From Petunia secreta (Eukaryota > Streptophyta > Magnoliopsida > Solanales > Solanaceae), in contig JARKIP010000197.1 of assembly GCA_029990175.1 (NCBI GenBank), positions 744,001-808,000 of the forward strand: DNA of 64,000 nucleotides, written 5' to 3'. Shown here one piece after another: positions 58,021 to 64,000 of this stretch. The first letter of the stretch is position 1. Each line of letters starts with the position of its first letter. Made by a program: the position numbers and the translations under genes. The notes beneath the pieces are model-generated. The model worked only from the letters and a program-made list of their open reading frames with translations. It made no database searches and was not told the DNA's origin.

Positions 58021-58880
58021 ATTGGTATTGGGGTTTCTCATAGGAAGAAATCAGATTTCTTGAAAATTCTTCAACTGCTACTTCAAATCTTCAAAATGGA
58101 CAAAACTTGTTAAAAATCGGTGTGGTCTATGCAAGATTTGAAACTAGAACGTTTATGGAAGAAAACTAACGGAAGAAGAGATGAAAGGGTTTCAGTAATT
58201 TGGGAGAGAGATAAGGAAAATCGGTTTAAAACGTGCAAGACCCGTTTTTGTATTTTGACGCGACAAGTAATCCATTTTTTGGTGCTTTATATACTTTTCC
58301 ACAATATTCACTTATGCCCACAAGTTTTTCTATTTCTAAACAAGCCCTGATTCTCTCTTAACCTCACTTAACATTTTTTCCCAACAAAAATAAGTCAAAA
58401 ATAAAATAGAAGGTTATATTTCTAATTGAAGACTTGTGAGAGTCTTTCGGTTAAATCTTCTTGGGTGTGTGTATGTTCTGGATTTATTAATTTCCAATAG
58501 GGTTAAACAATAGTAAAGGGATGGGTTTTTGGAGTTTGAGATAATTGGAATTTTAAATTTGTATCGGTCTGAACTAAAGTCCAAAGACTTAGTGCATTAG
58601 ACTGAATTTCAAACATGCCTTGAAAATTTTGAATATTTGGTGCACGGAAAAACCGATGTCCTAAACTGCACAATGAACCAAAAATTATCAAGTCCCACAT
58701 CGAACACCAAACCAATTTATCAAAAAATCAAAAAACTTAATAGGGTTCAGTTCAATTCAATTTTTCGAATTGTGCCCACCCTTAGATATATGTATAACCT
58801 TTCATTTCTTCCTAATTACTCAATTTTTGAATCATCTGCACCAATCAGGTTCTAATATCTAAGTGATCAAAATAATTTAC
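57763..58880. other. 5' leader and spacer of the DUF1985 gene; poly(A) tract
   Basis: On the minus strand a TTTTCTGTAAG donor-like and a TTTATGTAG acceptor-like site (about 57790) could mark a leader intron. A pure A run of about 47 bases lies at 57970-58016. Nothing else recognised to 58880. Confidence 0.4.
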
Positions 58881-58919
58881 AACAAATCAGTTCTAACAGT
58901 TATATGAGTTAGAGCATCT

Positions 58920-60480
58920 AACTCTATTGCCTGTAAATTTTAATCTTGAAAGTGCATCAACTGCTTTGTTCTCTTTTTCTTGTTTGTACTCAATGATGAA
59001 ATCATCTTGCATCAACTTGGCAATCCACTTGATTTGAGAACCTGTGTGCAATTTTTATTCTGAAATTTTGAGTGCGCCTTCTGATCAGTTTTAAACAATT
59101 AATTGTCTTCCCATAACATAAGCTCCCAATTTAGTCAATACCATCACAAGTGCCAACAACTCCTTATCATGCACTGACTTTTCCTGATGTTGAAGTAATA
59201 ATCCTTTACTCAAATTAAATACTGGGCCTGGCTTGCCTTTATTTTTTAAGGGAACTAGCTTCAACTATTTTCAACTTAGGTGCAATAGCTTGCAATGTAT
59301 GTCTCTTACCCTGACTATCAAATTCCATTTTTAGATTCTTGAAATTAAATTTAGTATCATTCAATGTGTAAAGCTATTGTGTACCCAAAATATATCATCA
59401 GTGCCTAATAGCAAGTGCAGGAACTCTACCTAGAATATTGACCCTTGCAACAACCCCTCAAGTCCCTTACACAATTTATCTACCGGCAGTACATTGCCAT
59501 ATGTCACTCTTACACTATAAGGTTTGTAACTCTCCACTGGCTAGTCCATTTTAGAGACTAGATCACAATCAATAAAGTTGTGGTTTGCCCCACTATCAGT
59601 CGGAATATTAAGCTCCATATATCTTAAATAATCAATCACCTTTAAGGTGTGATAACCCCTGAATCCATAAAGAGCTTCAAGTGAAATCTAACAAATTTCA
59701 ATTCCATCTTCTTGTGATTCTTCTGCGGCATATCCTTCTTCTAATTCTAGTACAAACAATTTTTTTGTGGCCCTTACGAACATGATCAAGCTCAAACTTT
59801 TCATCACATACATAACATAAGGTCACAAGCATTTGGCTCTCTTCTCATTAAGTTCAGCAAGTGTTAATCTCTTTCTTTGGATTCTATTCCCATCTTTGCT
59901 TTGGGTCCTTGGAAAACTGGTGCATTGAAAGTTCTGTTATTAAATGATTAGTCTAGCCAAATTAGTTTTGGTGTTTCCAAACCAGCAATGATCAGTGAGT
60001 TCTCCATGTCCCTATTTTACTTATCAAACATTGATTCCTAAATTCTTGCTAAATGATAAGCCTGAGACAATAAATAAGGCATGTGAATCCTAAATGCATC
60101 TTCAAGTTCAGGTTTCAATCTATTTAGGAAGATACTGATAGTATGCCCAGGAGCTATATTTAACCTAGTCATAACCCTATCAAAAACCTCCTAGAATTCA
60201 GCTACCCATCTTGTTTGCCTCAAGTTGCGCCAAATCAGACAAAGCATATAAATACTCATCCCATAAAGAAAGTGGTAAATATTGCATGTTGAGCATGTAA
60301 GCCTGATGTCATTGAATATCAATATCATCCATTGTAAGAAGCTACAACTACTATCTGATGAGCAGAAACATTATTAACGAAAAAGAACTTCTTCGCCTTA
60401 TACCATCAAGACTTGAAATCCTTCCTATTAAAACGTAAAAACTCCACTTTAGAGAGTCTAGTACTTGTTGGTGACTGCTT
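58920..60480 (-). mobile_element. Ty3/gypsy remnant, RT deleted
   Basis: Minus-strand order, from 60480 down: a gag start (STRLSKVEFLRFNRKDFKSW), a broken gag and knuckle-like region (RLTLAELNEKRAKCL, later KLFVLELEEGYAAEE), a protease with DSGANHNFIDCDLVSKMD (about 59575-59605), LCKGLEGLLQG, and then RNase H (SVHDKELLALVMVLTKLGAY, DDFIIEYKQEKENKAVDALS). The ~1 kb expected for RT between protease and RNase H is missing. Stops throughout. No LTR or target duplication found. The layout fits chromovirus-type gypsy elements. Confidence 0.78.
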
Positions 60481-60713
60481 TTCTCTCATGTTGAAGACTT
60501 TTTTTCCCATATAGATTTCCAAGTTAGCACCAAATATACTATTTTATGAGAGTGTAAATCTGAGGTGGATTCCATTAGTGGAGAGGGGCAAATATGAACC
60601 ACTTTGCTAATTGCATGGGCAATTTTATGCCATTTTGCAAACGGATGGCATAATGGTTGTATTTTCAATTGTTTAGGGATACTTTTGAGCATTTTTCATT
60701 AAATAAATTTTTC
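60481..60713. other. Spacer
   Basis: No recognisable feature. Confidence 0.4.
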
Positions 60714-60834
60714 TTGGGCCGAGGGTCTTTCGAAAACAGCCTCTCTACCACACTCATGGCAGGGGTAAGGTCTGCGTCCATCCTACCCTCCACAAACCTC
60801 ACTTGTGGGACTATACTAGGTATGTTATTGTCAT
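60714..60834 (+). mobile_element. 5'-truncated SINE, Solanaceae TS/SolS type
   Basis: GGGCCGAGGGTCTTTCG, ACAGCCTCTCTACC, GGGGTAAGGTCTGCGTCC, CTACCCTCC and CTTGTGGGACTATACTAGG occur in the order of the 3' body of Solanaceae SINEs, which end in a TTG-type tail (here TATGTTATTGTCATG). The tRNA-like 5' part with A and B boxes is missing. Confidence 0.82.
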
Positions 60835-61120
60835 GTAGTTTAGCCCCCAGTGTTCTAAGTTGAATTTAATAATTGGTCTGTTTGACCCCTTTAGTCTTCT
60901 AATTCAGTCAAATCAAGTCCTTCAGTTATGTTAATTGAGTCACTACAAGAACAGACGGTTTTGGAATCTTGTTTGTTAGAATTGCAGCTATATTTTGTGA
61001 TTTGGAATTTTTATCCAATGAAACACAATTAATCTGTTTCTCTCTCTAATTTTTTTCTCTATGTCCTTTCTTTGTTTGTTGCTCATTACAAACTAGATGA
61101 GCTTAGTCCAATCATTATAA

Positions 61121-61133
61121 TGGTATCAGAGTC
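61121..61133 (+). other. PBS of a third gypsy-type relic
   Basis: TGGTATCAGAGTC follows CAATCATTATAA. It is an initiator-Met-type site, with an LTR-end-like sequence just before it. Confidence 0.6.
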
Positions 61134-61239
61134 GTCCAAATATGTTGAGAAGAAATAATATCTTATTTATCTCATGCATGAAATAAAAAAAAATTAGTTT
61201 AATTTAATATTTTAGATGATTTTAAGATCGTGTAATATC

Positions 61240-61372
61240 AACCCATTGTTGAAACGAACTCGCTTTGTTTCAATGGGTTACGGCCTGAATTGAAACCTTT
61301 GGTTGGATTAGTAAATCCCTTGACGATGATGCGTGCATTTGAGACTGAAAAGTTTTGTAAGCAGTCATTTTT
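61240..61372 (+). pseudogene. Ty3/gypsy gag fragment
   Basis: The frame reads CFNGLRPELKPLVGLVNPLT then MMRAFETEKF. This matches the [FL]-x-[NA]-G-L-[RK]-P-E-[IL] motif and following helix of plant gypsy gag. It is on the plus strand, so separate from the minus-strand gypsy relic before it. Confidence 0.65.
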
Positions 61373-61391
61373 ATCTCTCAGCTGACTTAAA

Positions 61392-61852
61392 CACTACACT
61401 TAAAGAGACTTTTAGAGCAATATTCCTTTTAGTGACAATAATTTTTAGTCACAATATTTACGATAATTGATTCAATGCTGCTAAAATCTTCAGTGGCATT
61501 TATGTTGAGTGCTGGAAAAGATCTATTTTATTCATGCTAAAAATAATTACTTTTAGTGATATTTATTTAGCGGCAAATACTATAGCCATGTATCCATCTT
61601 TTTTGTGGTTTTTTTATTGCCAGTAAAAGATGATAACTGCGAATAAAGGATATATATTTACTGGAAATTATATGTCTTCTAAAAATACATTGATTGCCCA
61701 TACAAGAGGATAATTTTTAACATCTTCTTATATTGTCAGTACATTTTTAATGGTCGTTATATCTATTTACATGAAAATCGTTCGAGATAGTTGTAGTTAC
61801 AACATAGCTTTATATCACTCCTACAAACAAATGACATTTAGATTTTCCTAGT
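61392..61852. mobile_element. Possible CACTA-type MITE
   Basis: Starts CACTACACTTAAAGAG and ends TTTCCTAGTG. Subterminal repeats such as TTTTAGTGACAATAATTTTTAG and TTTAGCGGCAAA are of the CACTA kind. A 3-bp target duplication is not evident, so the call is tentative. Confidence 0.3.
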
Positions 61853-64000
61853 GGTGCTGCAAAGTCCTTGAAAATGAATGTCCTGCAATCAGTTCCACTG
61901 AAATTAGTTAGTCAGGACTTAAGAACAATCCCGATACAAATTAAGGATATCCTTGGGTGCATTGCAACATTACTGCATTTTAAACCATGCTTGTAATATT
62001 AATGCTCTTTAAACTTTTGAATTGTTATCTTTTATAGAATTGGCGTGACTATCATATATCAATTCAACAAACTAAAAGTACAATACAATTTTTTTTTCCT
62101 ATTATATCAGCTTTAAGCGGTGGGAAGGACGATGGGGACAGAGGAGAAAGCCATCTGATCCTACTCCGTATAAATATAAACTTAAACAACCTAATTTATT
62201 CAAGTATATAAAGCATATCTTGCCAGACAAATTCCAAATCTAGCATGCCCTCATGCCAAAGACGTTTCAAGAAAGATATTATTATCCAGCAATTTTACTA
62301 AGAAAATAGAAATAACTAATCACTAAACCAATCAAACAGATGTGACATCAAGTTATCAGAAGATACTAATTATAAGCTCTCCATTCAGAAAGTTTAAATT
62401 CTCTGGTTTTCCATTCATCATTCAATTTCATAACATGTTAATTGGTCCCGCCAACTTAATGAAAGCACATTGTCGACTCAACCTAGTCCAATATGATATG
62501 TGACTGTGTAAATTAAAAGCCAGAAGGGTGTGAATTCTTACATATACAAAGTGGTTGATATCAGAGTGGACATCCTAATGCATGACCTGAAACAATATAT
62601 AAATGAATAGCATTTTTATCTAACAAATCACACGTAAAGTCAAGAAAGTGCTATACACATATGTACAACTGCAAAGAGTCTCTAGAAACATTTCACTGCC
62701 TTCAAATTTGTGTGCTCCTTGCAGTCAAGGAACAGATGTTCATCACATTTTCTTTCAAGTGTAACATAGTAGAAATATTTTCAAACCAACTAAATAATAT
62801 GAGCCAAACATCTTCTACAGCCCTCTGCCCCAACCCTAGATCCTTTATACTAAAAATTATACCCCGATAGCATAAATTACTTTTATTTATTAGTAGTAGT
62901 TTATATAAGTTAAATCTACCAACAAATAATGCTGCTAAGTGAAGTATCAGGACAAAAGCAGCATAAGCCCATTTACACACCGGCACAATTCTCAACATAA
63001 AAAGGTAACGAGCTATATTAATGGAAGGATGCAGTTTGCAGTGCCCGCTAAATTAATATCTCATGCTCCAGTGGGAGTTATGAAGCATTAGACATGAAAA
63101 TGGTTGTATGGAGTCCTGAACTCTGTTGGATTATTTATTATAGTAAGTGTTGCAAACATTCTACCTCCATAACTCAACATGAGTTTACTATACTTACTAG
63201 TATTACTTAAGTTTGAATTTCACAAGCGATAGGATCCCACATGATCGGTGAGATATGATTGAAAATAGTGAGGAAGTTCATATGGAAGGCCAAAGAAGTA
63301 TAATTGTTGGCAAAAATGCATAACAATTCAGGTAAACAGAAGGAAGAGGTTTCTTTAGAGGGGGTTACCACTCTCCTCTAAACCAATTATTTTTCTACTT
63401 CTGTTGCTACTGCAATTTATAAATTTTTGCTGCTTCTGTGCGTCTGCATGTTTTCCATTATGTTACACGGTACATTAAAGGCTGTGATGTCGGATTCCGT
63501 TGACTTAACGGAAATCAATTGCAAATTAACCAGTAATGATGTCAAAGGTAGTCACATTTACCATTTCAGTATTTTTAGCATTGTCAAGTAAATGGCCTAT
63601 GATTCATATTACAATGGGCTAAACTTTGTTGACTATGGGGACAACCGCACCAATATAAAAATTAACTAGTTGAGAAAAAATCACACAATGGTAAGTGGAG
63701 AAAAGCTGCAAGAAGGAGCTGGATATGGAACCAAACAAGGAGTTACAGTGAGGCGTCCCTTCCACTGTTTGGTTGAAGAAATAATTAAGCAACTACAATA
63801 GATGGTCTTCTTTTATAATTGGCTATAGCCTGAATGGAAGTGAATCATATTGAAAATCTTTACAAACTTCCATTATCCATACTACAGTTTCAGCCTTGCA
63901 GTATTGTCCTAAATAGAACTGAAGATCTCAAAGGTTACAGTTTGCTCAGTGCCTCATTTAGAGGCGAAAGATCAACATTTAGGATGACAGCATCTGGTCA
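61853..64000. other. No gene supported
   Basis: AT-rich DNA with short open frames on both strands and no domain, repeat pair or splice pattern I can support. The last 65 bases on the minus strand give a 20-residue frame that stops at 63935, but an in-frame TGA lies at the window edge. Confidence 0.4.

Noticed and set aside
60953..60970. CACTACAAGAAC as the end of a CACTA element
   Set aside because: No matching opposite end or 3-bp duplication; only the separate candidate at 61392-61852 has subterminal repeats, and that is tentative.
62661..62998. Small open frames on both strands near the right end
   Set aside because: No start context, splice sites or domain; overlapping frames on both strands suggest chance.
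63935..64000. Minus-strand 20-residue frame at the right edge (PDAVILNVDLSPLNEALSKL) that looks like a protein C-terminus
   Set aside because: An in-frame TGA sits at 63998-64000 and no splice acceptor can be placed within the window; it needs the neighbouring sequence.

Overview
The window looks like gene-poor, repeat-rich nuclear DNA of a flowering plant, most likely Solanaceae. The grounds are: AT-rich DNA with introns and no operons; a chloroplast-targeted RHON1-like gene; a 5'-truncated SINE whose 3' half resembles the Solanaceae TS/SolS type; hAT MITEs with CAGAGGCGGAT ends; Tat-lineage gypsy elements; and a fragment of plastid ycf2. No database search was possible, so family names rest on motifs, and the taxon is an inference.

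Layout. 1-2035: decayed minus-strand transposon-type gene with a Ulp1 (C48) protease tail and a DUF1985-like domain. 3185-5796 (minus): the only gene that looks intact, a two-exon Rho-N-domain (RHON1-like) gene with its own TATA box. A 1.08-kb fold-back Mutator-type element sits about 95 bp upstream of that TATA box. 8096-20190: a complete but dead Tat-lineage Ty3/gypsy element (505- and 490-bp LTRs, perfect 5-bp target duplication). It carries an antisense coding region with its own TATA motif near the 3' LTR. Its integrase is split by a second, RT-less gypsy element (12521-17461) rich in the palindrome GCGATCGC. 20360-22650: MITEs, a dispersed GC-rich repeat and organelle-like DNA. 22764-29684: a full-length L1-type LINE with RNase H and a 10-15 bp target duplication. 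29846-31048: a second fold-back Mutator-type element with a perfect 10-bp duplication.

32655-33290: an RTE-type LINE endonuclease remnant. 33370-48770: one decayed multi-exon coiled-coil gene-like sequence broken into four pieces by a hAT MITE (33758-34259), a ~3.6-kb LTR-like unit (about 34406-43402, itself split by a complete copia element at 37377-42731) and a second ~4.0-kb LTR-like unit (43688-47667, TSD attct). The two LTR-like units share terminal sequence and may be solo LTRs of an Ogre/Tat-type element. 49290-49480: minus-strand Tat integrase tail. 51940-52501: GRF zinc-finger pseudogene. 53546-54528: hAT-type element. 55165-57762: a second DUF1985 gene, minus strand, decayed. 58920-60480: minus-strand gypsy remnant that lost its RT. 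60714-60834: SINE. 61121-61370: another gypsy start (PBS plus gag fragment). The last 2.6 kb holds nothing I can support.

Apart from the RHON1-like gene, the region reads as a graveyard of nested insertions whose order can be reconstructed from target duplications. No tRNA, rRNA or CRISPR was seen.
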